Origin: Geodermatophilus siccatus
Lineage (GTDB): Bacteria > Actinomycetota > Actinomycetes > Mycobacteriales > Geodermatophilaceae
Assembly (NCBI RefSeq): GCF_900103785.1
Contig: NZ_FNHE01000001.1
Span: 523,064 to 587,063, forward strand
Direction of reading: 5' to 3'
Length of the DNA stretch: 64,000 nucleotides
Positions 28,089 to 37,551 of this stretch are shown in pieces (the stretch's first letter is position 1; each line of letters begins with the position of its first letter). A program made the position numbers and the translations under genes. The notes beneath the pieces were generated by a model, which saw nothing but the letters and a program-made list of their open reading frames with translations, did no database searches and had not been told where the DNA came from.

Positions 28089-28850
28089 CTAGCTCATCAT
28101 GCCGCGGCGGAAACCGGTGGCCACCGCCTCGGCGCGGTCCTTGGCGCCCAGCTTGCGGAACAGCCGCCGGGCGTGGGTCTTGATGGTGTCCTCGGACAGG
28201 TAGAGCTCGCGGCCGATCTGGGCGTTGCTCTTGCCCTGGCTCATGCCGGTCAGCACCTGCATCTCGCGCATCGAGAGGCTGACCGGCGCGGGCTCGCGGA
28301 CGGTCGAGCGGACCGTCGTGGGCGCGGCGCCGGCCAGCGGGGTGGCACCGTTCCAGGCCGGCGTCCCCGTGCCGTGACCGGCGTGCGCACCGACGGAAGC
28401 CAGCGGCACCGGCTGCGACGGGACGGACGGCACCGGGCCGCGGCCGTCGACCCGCAGGCCGACCCGCGACAGGCCCAGGCCCATCTCCATCGCGGTCGCG
28501 TCCCAGCGCAGGTAGCCGCGAGCGCCGGCCGCGACCGCCGCCCGGACGGTCTCGCCGTCGTCGGGGGCGCCGAGGACCAGCACCGACAGCCGCGGGTGGG
28601 CCCGCAGCGCCTGCGTGGCGACGGTGAGGCCGGAGTCCGTGGCGCGCTGGGTCCCGATGAGCAGGACGTCGGGCTGGCGCGTGGCCAGCCGGGCCATGAG
28701 GGCGGCGGCGTCGCCGACGACCTCCACCCGTCCCACGGACGGCAGCGCCACCAGTCGGCCCGCGATGTCGTCGCGGACCCGCCGGCGCTCGTCGTAGACC
28801 CACACGCACGTCGTGCCGTGGCCGGGTCCGCGCATCCTGTCGTCGATCAC
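28089..28850 (-). CDS. bldM: BldM-like atypical response regulator
   Basis: The C-terminal LuxR-type domain (LSMREMQVLTGMSQGKSNAQIGRELYLSEDTIKTHARRLFRKL) is that of BldM, a Streptomyces developmental regulator. Gene order (guaB side, bldM, whiB/whiD side, groE) also matches Streptomyces. The receiver-like domain lacks the phosphoacceptor: QPDVLLIGTQRATDSG has Gly where the usual Asp is expected. A Gly/Pro/Thr-rich linker joins the domains. GTG 28850 follows GAGGAG at five bases. It is 253 residues long and divergent from the WhiB gene. Targets in this organism are unknown. Confidence 0.88.
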   Translation of the reverse strand: MIDDRMRGPGHGTTCVWVYDERRRVRDDIAGRLVALPSVGRVEVVGDAAALMARLATRQPDVLLIGTQRATDSGLTVATQALRAHPRLSVLVLGAPDDGETVRAAVAAGARGYLRWDATAMEMGLGLSRVGLRVDGRGPVPSVPSQPVPLASVGAHAGHGTGTPAWNGATPLAGAAPTTVRSTVREPAPVSLSMREMQVLTGMSQGKSNAQIGRELYLSEDTIKTHARRLFRKLGAKDRAEAVATGFRRGMMS

Positions 28851-29192
28851 GCTTGCTCCTCGCTCGCCGGCCACACGTCCCTCGGCCGGGGTCCCACCGC
28901 CCGGATCCCCCGGCCGGGTGTCGCTCGGACGTGCGGTCCCGTCCGGGGACCCGTCGTCGTCGCTGCGGCCGGGACCGGCACCGCCGACGGGTGTCCCGTG
29001 GCGGTGTTCGGCACGGCCTGCAGCCACCTTGATCGACTCCGGGAGGCGGCAACACCCGCTCTCACCCAGCGGGGGGAGAGCGGAGCGGAGAAAATGCAGG
29101 GTCGCCGTGGGTTTGACCCGCAGAGGCCTCGGGCACCGGGCCCCATGCAGCCGGACCGCCCCCTCCGGCTCGCACCGAGCCGAGGAGGACGA
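28851..29192. promoter_or_regulatory. Divergent bldM-like / whiB upstream region
   Basis: No gene is seen in these 342 bases. GTTTGACC near 29110 could be a -35 for whiB. GCTCTC and GGAGAGC near 29053-29080 can pair. Both developmental regulators probably share control elements here, but no site can be assigned. Confidence 0.3.
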
Positions 29193-29492
29193 ATGGCCGA
29201 CATCCGCCGCCTGCCCACCCCCGTCGCCGAGGTCTGGGACTGGCAGCTGCACGGCGCCTGCCGCGGGGAGAGCACGGCTCTCTTCTTCCACCCGGACGGC
29301 GAGCGCGGCCCGGCCCGGGCCCGCCGTCAGACGGCCGCCAAGGCGGTCTGCGCCCGCTGCCCGGTCATCGAGTCCTGCCTGAAGCACGCCCTGTCGGTCC
29401 GCGAGCCCTACGGGGTCTGGGGCGGCATGAGCGAGGAGGAGCGCGCCCGGCTGATCGCCGCGGAGCCCGCCGCCGTCGCCGCGGGAGTCTGA
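29193..29492 (+). CDS. WhiB-family iron-sulfur transcription factor (WhiD/WhiB3-like)
   Basis: The 99-residue protein has the four cluster ligands Cys23, Cys53, Cys56 and Cys62 (CxxC then C after five) and the GVWGG turn at 74-78, followed by a basic DNA-contacting tail. WhiB proteins carry a [4Fe-4S] cluster, bind region 4 of the primary sigma factor and sense redox or NO. Position beside the bldM-like gene suggests the WhiD orthologue. ATG 29193 follows GAGGAGGAC. A perfect palindromic terminator lies three bases beyond the stop. Confidence 0.93.
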   Translation: MADIRRLPTPVAEVWDWQLHGACRGESTALFFHPDGERGPARARRQTAAKAVCARCPVIESCLKHALSVREPYGVWGGMSEEERARLIAAEPAAVAAGV

Positions 29493-29495
29493 AGA

Positions 29496-29557
29496 CCCCG
29501 CACACGCGAGAGGGCCGGTCCAGCAGCTGCTGGACCGGCCCTCTCGCGTGTGCGGGG
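29496..29557. terminator. Perfect 62-bp palindrome after whiB
   Basis: The two 31-base halves are exact reverse complements with no loop bases, centred at CAGCAG/CTGCTG (29526/29527). The ends read CCCCGCACACGCGAGAGG. It lies between convergent whiB and groEL. Confidence 0.85.
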
Positions 29558-29584
29558 CGGGTGGACGGCGTCCTGGCTCACGGT

Positions 29585-29645
29585 CGCGGCTCCTGGCTCA
29601 CGACCAGTGGTGAGCCAGGAGCCGCGGTGATCAGCTCAGCTGATC
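29585..29645. terminator. Second hairpin cluster before the groEL 3' end
   Basis: CGCGGCTCCTGGCTCAC (29585-29601) pairs perfectly with 29610-29626 around eight bases. A further 17-base palindrome, GATCAGCTCAGCTGATC, is at 29629-29645. It suits termination of groEL. Confidence 0.7.
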
Positions 29646-29660
29646 GTCGAGTGGGTCAGC

Positions 29661-31313
<1,653 letters not shown>

Positions 31314-31353
31314 TCAGGGTGCGGGTGGGACGAGCGGGGGTGAGCTCGGACGA

Positions 31354-31397
31354 CGACCGCCCCGGGACCCGGTCAGTTCGGGTCGCCGGGGCGGTCG
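31354..31397 (-). terminator. Hairpin between groES and groEL
   Basis: CGACCGCCCCGG-GACCCG (31354-31371) pairs with CGGGTC and CCGGGGCGGTCG (31379-31397) with one bulge, giving an 18-bp stem. It lies upstream of groEL in the direction of transcription and could reduce read-through from groES. Confidence 0.6.
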
Positions 31398-31436
31398 ATG
31401 CACAGGCGGGTCGCCCTCGGGACGGAACCAGACGCT

Positions 31437-31492
31437 GGCCCCGTCCCGAGGCTCGTCCCGAGCTCGCGAGGGATGAGGAGGACGGGGTCCTT
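31437..31492 (-). repeat. 3'-end hairpin element, copy 8 (groES)
   Basis: It directly follows the groES stop. GGACCCCGTCC pairs with GGGACGGGGCC, and the core is CCCTCGCGAGCTCGGG. Confidence 0.7.
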
Positions 31493-31801
31493 CTACTTCT
31501 CCACGACGGCGAGCAGGTCGCGGGCGGAGAGCACCAGGTACTCCTCGCCGGCGTACTTCACCTCGGTGCCGCCGTACTTCGAGTAGATGACCACGTCGCC
31601 GACGTTGACGTCGAGCGGGACGCGGTTGCCGTTGTCGTCGACGCGGCCGGGGCCCACGGCCACGACCGTGCCCTCCTGCGGCTTCTCCTTGGCGGTGTCC
31701 GGGATGACCAGACCGGAGGCGGTGGTGGTCTCGGCCTCGTTGGCCTGGACCACGACGCGGTCCTCCAGCGGCTTGATGTTGACCTTGGTAGCGGTCGTCA
31801 C
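31493..31801 (-). CDS. groES: Co-chaperonin GroES
   Basis: The 102-residue heptamer subunit caps GroEL. It starts [18 protein letters not shown], has the mobile loop [21 protein letters not shown] and ends with the typical [21 protein letters not shown] 31801 is favoured over an open upstream extension because the conserved N-terminus begins here; GAAGGGGG lies ten bases before it. A CIRCE operator at 31911-31937 indicates repression by HrcA. Confidence 0.96.
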   Translation of the reverse strand: MTTATKVNIKPLEDRVVVQANEAETTTASGLVIPDTAKEKPQEGTVVAVGPGRVDDNGNRVPLDVNVGDVVIYSKYGGTEVKYAGEEYLVLSARDLLAVVEK

Positions 31802-31910
31802 GTCAGCGACGCCCCCTTCGGGATCGGACGGCTGGTGGGTTCTGCTCTGATGCTGTGGCACGGTGCCGGTGCCTGCCGTCGCGGGGGTCAGGCGCCCGTG
31901 CCCGTGTCGA

Positions 31911-31937
31911 TTGGCACTCTACCCAGGAGAGTGCCAG
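31911..31937. promoter_or_regulatory. CIRCE element (HrcA operator) of groES
   Basis: TTGGCACTC, nine bases, GAGTGCCAG. This matches the TTAGCACTC-N9-GAGTGCTAA consensus at 14 of 18 positions and is a near-perfect inverted repeat 110 bases before groES. Confidence 0.9.
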
Positions 31938-31991
31938 CCGCTCAACCGGGCCCCCGCGGGGGCGAGGCACCCGTGCGCCACGCTGTGCTGC

Positions 31992-33209
31992 GTGCCCGAC
32001 GACGCGCTCGAGCAGCTCCGCTGGCTGCGCACGCCCGAGGGGGCGGCGGCCACCGCGCTCGCCGCCGAGCTGGTGGAGCAGGGCCTCGACGTGCTGCCCG
32101 CCCTGGCCCGGCTGCGGGCGCAGGTCGGTGCGGGACACGCCGGCCCGGCCTGGGAGCTGGCGCGGCTGCGCGCGCGGGCGCGGCCGGTGTTCGGCGCCGA
32201 CGCCGACGTCCTCTTCCTCACCGCCGACACCCTCGAGCAGGCCGGCCGGCCCGCGCTCGCCGCCCGACGGGCGCGGCGCCTGCGCGCCGACGACGCCGAC
32301 TCGGCCGCCGACCTCGGCTGCGCCTCCGGTACCGACACGGTGGCGCTCGCGCGGGCGGGGGCCAGCGTGCTCGCCGTCGACCTCGACCCGCTGGCCCGCG
32401 AGCTGACCGCCGCCAACGCCGAGGCCCTCGGGGTGGCCGACCGGGTGTGGGTGGTCGCCGGCGACGCCGTCGAGCTCGTCGACGCGGCCCGCGGCGGCGA
32501 GGTGGCCGGCTGCGGCACCGCCGTCCTGGACCCGGCGCGGCGGGCCGGCGGACGACGGCAGCTGGACCCGGACCGGTGGTCGCCGCCCTGGGCGACGGTG
32601 GCGGCGCTGCTGGACCGGGTGCCGCGCGCGGTGGTCAAGGTGGCGCCGGGCCTGGACCACGAGCGGGTGCCCCACGGCGTCGAGGCGGAGTGGGTGTCGG
32701 CCGGCGGGTCGATCGTCGAGGCGCTGCTGTGGGGCCGCACGGTGTCGACGGTCTGGCGGCGCGCGTCGCTGGTCCGCGGCGACGCCGTCCTGGAACTGAC
32801 CGCCGACGCCGACCCCGGGCCCGCGCCGTCCGGACCGGTGCGGGGCTGGCTGCACGAGCCGGACCCGGCGGTGATCCGCTCGGGCCTGGTGTCGCTGGTC
32901 GCCACCGACCTCGGCGCGACGCTGGTCGACCCGACGATCGCCTACCTGACCTCCGACGGGCCGACCGGCTCCCCGTGGGTGTCCTCGTACCGGGTCGACG
33001 AGGTGCTGCCGTTCAACCTCAGGAAGCTGAAGGCCCTGCTGCGGACGCGCGGCGTCGGCCGGGTGGTGGTCAAGAAGCGCGGCTCGGCGATCGAACCGGA
33101 GACCGTCGCCCGCCAGCTGCGCGGCGCGGGCGCGGGGACGGCGACCGTCGTCGTCACCCGCGTCGCCGGCGCCCCCACCGCCCTGGTGTGCGACCTCTCC
33201 GACCGATGA
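31992..33209 (+). CDS. SAM-dependent methyltransferase with a THUMP-like C-terminus
   Basis: The 405-residue protein has a helical N-terminus (LEQLRWLRTPEGAAATALAAEL), a class I methyltransferase core with the SAM motif ADLGCASGTDTVALA and the acidic AVDLDPLA, then a C-terminal region resembling the THUMP-like domain (FNLRKLKALLRTRGVGRVVVKKRG). Such proteins are common in actinobacteria and are thought to act on RNA, without a proven substrate. GTG 31992 has no Shine-Dalgarno sequence; CACGCT lies seven bases upstream. It is divergent from groES. Confidence 0.8.
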   Translation: MPDDALEQLRWLRTPEGAAATALAAELVEQGLDVLPALARLRAQVGAGHAGPAWELARLRARARPVFGADADVLFLTADTLEQAGRPALAARRARRLRADDADSAADLGCASGTDTVALARAGASVLAVDLDPLARELTAANAEALGVADRVWVVAGDAVELVDAARGGEVAGCGTAVLDPARRAGGRRQLDPDRWSPPWATVAALLDRVPRAVVKVAPGLDHERVPHGVEAEWVSAGGSIVEALLWGRTVSTVWRRASLVRGDAVLELTADADPGPAPSGPVRGWLHEPDPAVIRSGLVSLVATDLGATLVDPTIAYLTSDGPTGSPWVSSYRVDEVLPFNLRKLKALLRTRGVGRVVVKKRGSAIEPETVARQLRGAGAGTATVVVTRVAGAPTALVCDLSDR

Positions 33210-33265
33210 GTCCGCACGGCCGCCCGGGTCCACACCTCCGGGGACCCGGGATCCGAGGAGGACGC

Positions 33266-33679
33266 ATGGCCGGACCGGACACGCACGTCGACCTGCGGAG
33301 GATCGGCCTCGCGGCCGGCGGATCCGTGCTGGCCAGCGTCGCCTGGTACTCGGCCTGGGGCGACCGGCTCGCGGAGCTGGACGAGGCCTACGCCGACGGC
33401 GGACCACCCGCGGCCTGGGTGCTGCCGGTGGAGCTCGCCCGCAGCGGGGCGGTGGCCACCGCCGTGGCCCTCCTCGCCGGGTCCACCGGAGCGCGGGACC
33501 GGGGCGGCGCGGCACGCCTGGGGCTGGGCCTCTGGGGAGCGTTCCCCGTCGTCCTGCTCACCGGCTCGGTGGTGCACGAGAAGGTGCCCTGGCAGCTGGC
33601 CGCCATCCACGCCGGCGACTGGCTGGTCAAGCTCCTGCTGGTCTCCGTCACGGTCGGCCGCGGGCCGGGGCGGCGATGA
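33266..33679 (+). CDS. Small membrane protein, DUF1761-like
   Basis: The 137-residue protein has about four membrane helices. The first holds SVLASVAWYSAWGDRLAELDEAY, reminiscent of the WYSP motif of DUF1761 proteins. The last two cover FPVVLLTGSVVHEKVPWQLA and the C-terminus. ATG 33266 follows GAGGAGGACGC. It follows the methyltransferase by 56 bases and may be co-transcribed. Function unknown; the family name is tentative. Confidence 0.65.
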   Translation: MAGPDTHVDLRRIGLAAGGSVLASVAWYSAWGDRLAELDEAYADGGPPAAWVLPVELARSGAVATAVALLAGSTGARDRGGAARLGLGLWGAFPVVLLTGSVVHEKVPWQLAAIHAGDWLVKLLLVSVTVGRGPGRR

Positions 33680-33704
33680 CCCACCACGCGCGCGGAGGCG
33701 CCGC

Positions 33705-34742
33705 TCACCGGGTCACGACGTCGATCGGCAGCGAGCTGTCGGCGCCGACGTCCGGGGCGGACGGCGCCACCCCCGCCCCGACCAGCCGCGAGCCCAGGGC
33801 CGCGACCATCGCGCCGTTGTCGGTGCACAGCCGCGGGCTGGGCACCCGCAGCACGATCCCGGCCGCGGCGCAGCGCTCCTCGGCCAGCGCGCGCAGCCGC
33901 GAGTTCGCCGCCACCCCGCCGCCGAGCACCAGGTGGTCGACGCCGTGGTCGCGGCACGCCCGCACCGCCTTGGCGGTCAGCACGTCGGCGACCGCCTCCT
34001 GGAACGACGCCGCGACGTCGGCCACCGGCACCGGCTCACCCGCCCGCTGCCGCGCCTCGACCCACCGGGCGACGGCGGTCTTCAGGCCGGAGAACGAGAA
34101 GTCGTAGGGGGCGTCGCGGGGTCCGGTGAGCCCGCGCGGGAAGCCGATCGCCGCCGGGTCCCCCTCGCGCGCGGCCCGGTCGATCGGCGGGCCGCCCGGG
34201 AACGGCAGGCCGAGCACGCGGGCCACCTTGTCGAAGGCCTCCCCCGCCGCGTCGTCGATGGTGCGGCCCAGCGACTGCACCTCGCGGGCGAGGTCGGGCA
34301 CCAGCAGCAGCGAGCTGTGCCCGCCGGAGACCAGCAGCGCCAACGACGGCTCGGCCAGCCTGCCGTGCTGCAGCTCGTCGACCGCGACGTGCGCGGCCAG
34401 GTGGTTGACGCCGTACAGCGGCTTGTCCAGCGCCAGCGCGTAGGCCTTGGCCGCGGCCAACCCGACCAGCAGTGCCCCGGTCAGCCCCGGACCGGCGGTC
34501 ACCGCCACCGCGTCGACGTCCGAGGCGCTCACCCCGGCCTCGGCCAGCGCCCGGTGCACGGTCGGCACCATCGCCTCCAGGTGCGCCCGCGAGGCGATCT
34601 CCGGCACGACCCCGCCGAAGCGCTCGTGTTCGGCCACGGAGGTGGCCAGGGCGTCCGACAGCAGCGTCCGCCCGCGGACCAGGCCGACGCCGGTCTCGTC
34701 GCACGAGGTCTCGAACCCGAGCACCAGCGGCTCGTCAGCCAC
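33705..34742 (-). CDS. tsaD: tRNA t6A37 threonylcarbamoyltransferase subunit
   Basis: TsaD transfers threonylcarbamoyl to A37 of ANN-decoding tRNAs, working with TsaB and TsaE. The 345-residue protein shows [14 protein letters not shown], the iron-binding HxxxH in [23 protein letters not shown] and [11 protein letters not shown] 34742 overlaps the end of rimI by eight bases. It is the last gene of tsaB-rimI-tsaD. Confidence 0.96.
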   Translation of the reverse strand: MADEPLVLGFETSCDETGVGLVRGRTLLSDALATSVAEHERFGGVVPEIASRAHLEAMVPTVHRALAEAGVSASDVDAVAVTAGPGLTGALLVGLAAAKAYALALDKPLYGVNHLAAHVAVDELQHGRLAEPSLALLVSGGHSSLLLVPDLAREVQSLGRTIDDAAGEAFDKVARVLGLPFPGGPPIDRAAREGDPAAIGFPRGLTGPRDAPYDFSFSGLKTAVARWVEARQRAGEPVPVADVAASFQEAVADVLTAKAVRACRDHGVDHLVLGGGVAANSRLRALAEERCAAAGIVLRVPSPRLCTDNGAMVAALGSRLVGAGVAPSAPDVGADSSLPIDVVTR

Positions 34743-35187
34743 GCAGCACCTCCCGCTTCATCACGACGGCGTCCGTGCCGCTCGGCTGGTAGTAGCGCGG
34801 CCGCCGGCCGATCTCGGTGAACCCGCGCCGCCGGTACAGCCCCTGCGCCACCTCGTTGTCGGCCCGCACCTCCAGCAGCACCACGGGGCTGCGCCGGTCG
34901 GCCTCGGCCAGCAGCGCGTCGAGCAGCGCGGCGCCGATCCCCTCGCCCTGCCGGTCCTGCGCGACGCCGATGGTGGCCACGTGCGCCTCGTCGTCGTAGG
35001 CGATCAGCCCGGCGTAGCCCACGACCCGATCGCCGTCCTCGGCCACCAGGTAGGAGCGGCTGTCGGTGCGGGAGAGCTCGTCGCGGTACATCGCCCGGGT
35101 CCAGGTGTCCGGGGCGAACAGCTGCTCCTCCAGCTCCAGGACGGCGTCCAGGTCGGCCAGCCGCATCGGCCGCAGCCGCGCGCTCAT
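34735..35187 (-). CDS. rimI: Ribosomal protein S18-alanine N-acetyltransferase-like GNAT protein
   Basis: The 150-residue GNAT protein has the acetyl-CoA loop [42 protein letters not shown] and ends [19 protein letters not shown], all typical of RimI. RimI-type enzymes acetylate protein N-termini. The gene is almost always between tsaB and tsaD. ATG 35187 overlaps the tsaB stop as ATGA. Confidence 0.93.
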   Translation of the reverse strand: MSARLRPMRLADLDAVLELEEQLFAPDTWTRAMYRDELSRTDSRSYLVAEDGDRVVGYAGLIAYDDEAHVATIGVAQDRQGEGIGAALLDALLAEADRRSPVVLLEVRADNEVAQGLYRRRGFTEIGRRPRYYQPSGTDAVVMKREVLRG

Positions 35188-35822
35188 GCGGTGGTCACCG
35201 GCTTGAACGACGTCGGCGGGACGGCGTCCGGACGGCGCAGGTACAGCGGGACGAGCGGGCCGGCGGACGACGGGTCGGCCAGCTGCGGCGCCGCGGCCCG
35301 GACCAGCCCCGCCGTCGTCACCTCGGCCGGGGCGACCTCGACGCCCAGCCGCTCGGCGAACCGGGCGTCGCCGACGACGGGGCCGGCGACCGCCAGCTCC
35401 TCCGGGCGGGCCACACCCGGTCCGCCGGTGCGCGAGCCGTCGGCTGCGTAGGCGGCCCAGTAGACCTCCTTGCGGCGGGCGTCGGTGACCACGGTGCGGG
35501 CGCCGGAGCCGACCGCGTCCAGCGAGCAGACCCCCACCACGGGCAGGCCGCGGGCGTCGCCGATCGCCGCGGCGGTGACCACCCCGACCCGCAGCCCGGT
35601 GAACGGTCCGGGGCCCAGCCCGGTCACGACCGCCTCGACGTCGCCGAGCGCGAGACCGGCGTCGCGCAGCACCTCGGTGACCGCGACGGTGAGCAGCTCG
35701 GCGTGCCGGTTGCCCGAGGGGGTCGCCCGGTCGGCGAGCACCTCGGCGGCGCCGTCCGGGGACCACCGGGCGAGGCCGGCGACCAGCGTCGGCGTGGCGG
35801 TGTCGAGCGCGAGGACGAGCAC
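35184..35822 (-). CDS. tsaB: tRNA t6A synthesis protein TsaB
   Basis: TsaB is the non-catalytic ASKHA-fold partner of TsaD. The 212-residue protein starts VLVLALDTATPTLVAGL and has TGLGPGPFTGLRVGVVTAAAIG, the family signature. GTG 35822 looks leaderless: AGGTTA on the plus strand (TAACCT) ends eight bases upstream. It heads tsaB-rimI-tsaD. Confidence 0.94.
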   Translation of the reverse strand: MLVLALDTATPTLVAGLARWSPDGAAEVLADRATPSGNRHAELLTVAVTEVLRDAGLALGDVEAVVTGLGPGPFTGLRVGVVTAAAIGDARGLPVVGVCSLDAVGSGARTVVTDARRKEVYWAAYAADGSRTGGPGVARPEELAVAGPVVGDARFAERLGVEVAPAEVTTAGLVRAAAPQLADPSSAGPLVPLYLRRPDAVPPTSFKPVTTA

Positions 35823-35830
35823 GACCGCCC

Positions 35831-35836
35831 AGGTTA
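35831..35836 (-). promoter_or_regulatory. Candidate leaderless -10 of tsaB
   Basis: Minus-strand TAACCT, eight bases, GTG 35822. Confidence 0.4.
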
Positions 35837-35837
35837 G

Positions 35838-36059
35838 TCCCGGGCCGCTCGGGAGCTGGCCGCGGAACAGCGTCGCTCGCTCGGCTCGGTGGTCGACGGC
35901 GACGTGCCCCCGGTCCCCGGGCACCGCCAGGTCACCGACGCCCACCTGGTGACGCCGGCCCGCCGGCACGGCGTCGGCATGGTCACCTTCGACGCGGGGC
36001 TGGCCGCCCTGGCCGGCCACCGGGACGTCGGACTGCTCACGGCCCCGTGGTCGAGGACC
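35838..36059 (+). pseudogene. Relic of a PIN-domain (VapC) toxin gene
   Basis: This plus-strand frame encodes VPGHRQVTDAHLV, ARRHGVGMVTFDAGLAALAG and DVGLLT, the C-terminal third of many PIN toxins. There is no start codon upstream (TAG at 35835) and no stop of its own: the frame runs on antisense to the Nudix gene. No antitoxin gene is present. It is a decayed fragment between tsaB and the Nudix gene. Confidence 0.6.
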
Positions 36060-36479
36060 TCACTCGCCGGAGGGCGCGGTGCTCCCGGGCTCGACCAGCC
36101 GGCAGACCACGTCGACGTAGGCCGGGTGGGCCAGGCGCAGCCCCGGCAGGTCCGCGGCCCTCACCCAGCGCAGCTCGTCGTGCTCGTGCGGCTGCAGGTT
36201 GCGCGGGTCGCCGTCCCACGCGCGGACCAGCCAGAGGGACAGGCGCAGCTCGCCGTCCTCGAGCCGGGTCAGCAGCACCGGACCCCGGGGGACGACGCCG
36301 ACCTCCTCGCGCAGCTCCCGGGTCAGCGCGGCCGGCTCGTCCTCCCCCGGCTCGACATGGCCGCCCGGGAGGTCCCACACGTCGGGGTACCAGCGCCGGT
36401 CCGGCGACCGGTGGCCCATCAGCACCGCGGCCCCCCGGACGAGGACCCCGGCGACGACGTAGTGCCGCCCGCGCGTCAC
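36060..36479 (-). CDS. Nudix hydrolase
   Basis: The 139-residue protein has a full Nudix box, GGHVEPGEDEPAALTRELREEVGV, with the metal-binding REXXEE. Nudix enzymes cut nucleoside diphosphate-X compounds; MutT-like clean-up of oxidised nucleotides is one option but the substrate is open. GTG 36479 overlaps the tsaE stop as GTGA. It is the last gene of a long overlapping run. Confidence 0.88.
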   Translation of the reverse strand: MTRGRHYVVAGVLVRGAAVLMGHRSPDRRWYPDVWDLPGGHVEPGEDEPAALTRELREEVGVVPRGPVLLTRLEDGELRLSLWLVRAWDGDPRNLQPHEHDELRWVRAADLPGLRLAHPAYVDVVCRLVEPGSTAPSGE

Positions 36480-36931
36480 GCGGCGCCGTCGAGCCGCTGC
36501 TCCCAGCCGGGGCCGTGCGGCACGAGCAGCGCCGTCCGGACGTCGTCGTCGCGGCGGTCCAGCCGCACCTCGAGGTGCTCGTCGGTCAGCTGCTCGACCA
36601 GCCCCTGCCCCCACTCGACGACGGTCACCGACTCCTCGGTGGACGCGTCGAGGTCGAGGTCGTCGACGTCGGCGACCCCGCCGAGGCGGTAGGCGTCGAC
36701 GTGCACCAGCGGCAGGCGGCCGCCGCGGTGCACGCGGGAGATGACGAACGTCGGGGAGGTGACCGGCTCGCGCACGCCGAGCGCCTCGCCCATGCCCTGG
36801 GTCAGCGCCGTCTTGCCCGCGCCCAGCGGGCCGACCAGCACCACCAGGTCGCCGGCGCGCACCAGCCCGGCCAGCGCAGCGCCGAGCGCGCGGGTGTCGT
36901 CCGGGGTCGGCAGCAGGTGCTCGCGTCTCAC
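36476..36931 (-). CDS. tsaE: tRNA t6A synthesis ATPase TsaE
   Basis: TsaE is the small P-loop ATPase that activates the TsaBD complex. The 151-residue protein has the P-loop VGPLGAGKTALTQG, SPTFVISRVHRG and LVHVDAYRLGG, and VTVVEWGQGL. GTG 36931 overlaps the glycosylase stop. The tsaB-rimI-tsaD genes lie just downstream, so all t6A subunits except TsaC are together. Confidence 0.95.
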   Translation of the reverse strand: MRREHLLPTPDDTRALGAALAGLVRAGDLVVLVGPLGAGKTALTQGMGEALGVREPVTSPTFVISRVHRGGRLPLVHVDAYRLGGVADVDDLDLDASTEESVTVVEWGQGLVEQLTDEHLEVRLDRRDDDVRTALLVPHGPGWEQRLDGAA

Positions 36932-37551
36932 GCCAGGCTCCCCGCGACCGCGGTGAGGTCGGCGAGCAGCCCGGCCCGCGGCGCCCCGTTCGGGCCGAAC
37001 CGGATCGCCGCCGACGGGTGGTAGGTGGCCCAGACCGACCGCCCGTCGACGACGTGCGCCCGGCCGCGGACATCGGCCAGCACGGTGCGCGGGCCGAGGA
37101 ACCACTTGGCCGACGAGAGCCCCAGCGCGACGACGACCGGCGGGTCCAGCAGTTCCAGCTGGCGCCGCAGCCAGCCGCTGCAGCGGGCCACCTCCGAGGC
37201 CCTCGGCGTGCGGTTGCCCGGCGGGCGGCACTTCACGACGTTGAGCACGGCGGCCTCGGCGCGGTCCAGCCCGGCCTCGGCCAGCAGCTGGTCGAGCAGC
37301 TGGCCGGACTTCCCCACGAACGGCCGACCGGTCTCGTCCTCGTTCGCCCCGGGTGCCTCGCCGACCAGCGCGAGGCGCGGGTGCCCGCCGGCCGGGGCGT
37401 CGCCCACGACCACGTGCTGCCGGGTGGCGGCCAGCTCGGGGCAGGCCACGCAGGGCCGGGCCGCGGCGGCCAGCGCTTCCCAGTCGGGCGCGGCCGCGGC
37501 GACACGGGCGACCTCCTCGGCGGCGGCGTCGAAGCGGGGCGGCCGGGTCAC
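36928..37551 (-). CDS. Uracil-DNA glycosylase, family 4 (iron-sulfur)
   Basis: The 207-residue protein removes uracil from DNA. It has four Cys for a [4Fe-4S] cluster (Cys34, Cys37, Cys108, Cys124), motif A GEAPGANEDETGRPFVG and motif B in TYHPSAAIRFG. These match family 4 enzymes known from actinobacteria and archaea. GTG 37551 overlaps the upstream hydrolase stop as GTGA, and its own stop overlaps tsaE. A repair enzyme inside a wall and t6A operon is notable. Confidence 0.9.
   Translation of the reverse strand: MTRPPRFDAAAEEVARVAAAAPDWEALAAAARPCVACPELAATRQHVVVGDAPAGGHPRLALVGEAPGANEDETGRPFVGKSGQLLDQLLAEAGLDRAEAAVLNVVKCRPPGNRTPRASEVARCSGWLRRQLELLDPPVVVALGLSSAKWFLGPRTVLADVRGRAHVVDGRSVWATYHPSAAIRFGPNGAPRAGLLADLTAVAGSLA

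Noticed and set aside
35889..36692. A functional plus-strand gene of 267 codons over the Nudix gene
   Set aside because: Only its first third resembles a protein (PIN domain); the remainder is antisense to the Nudix and tsaE genes, so it is treated as a relic.
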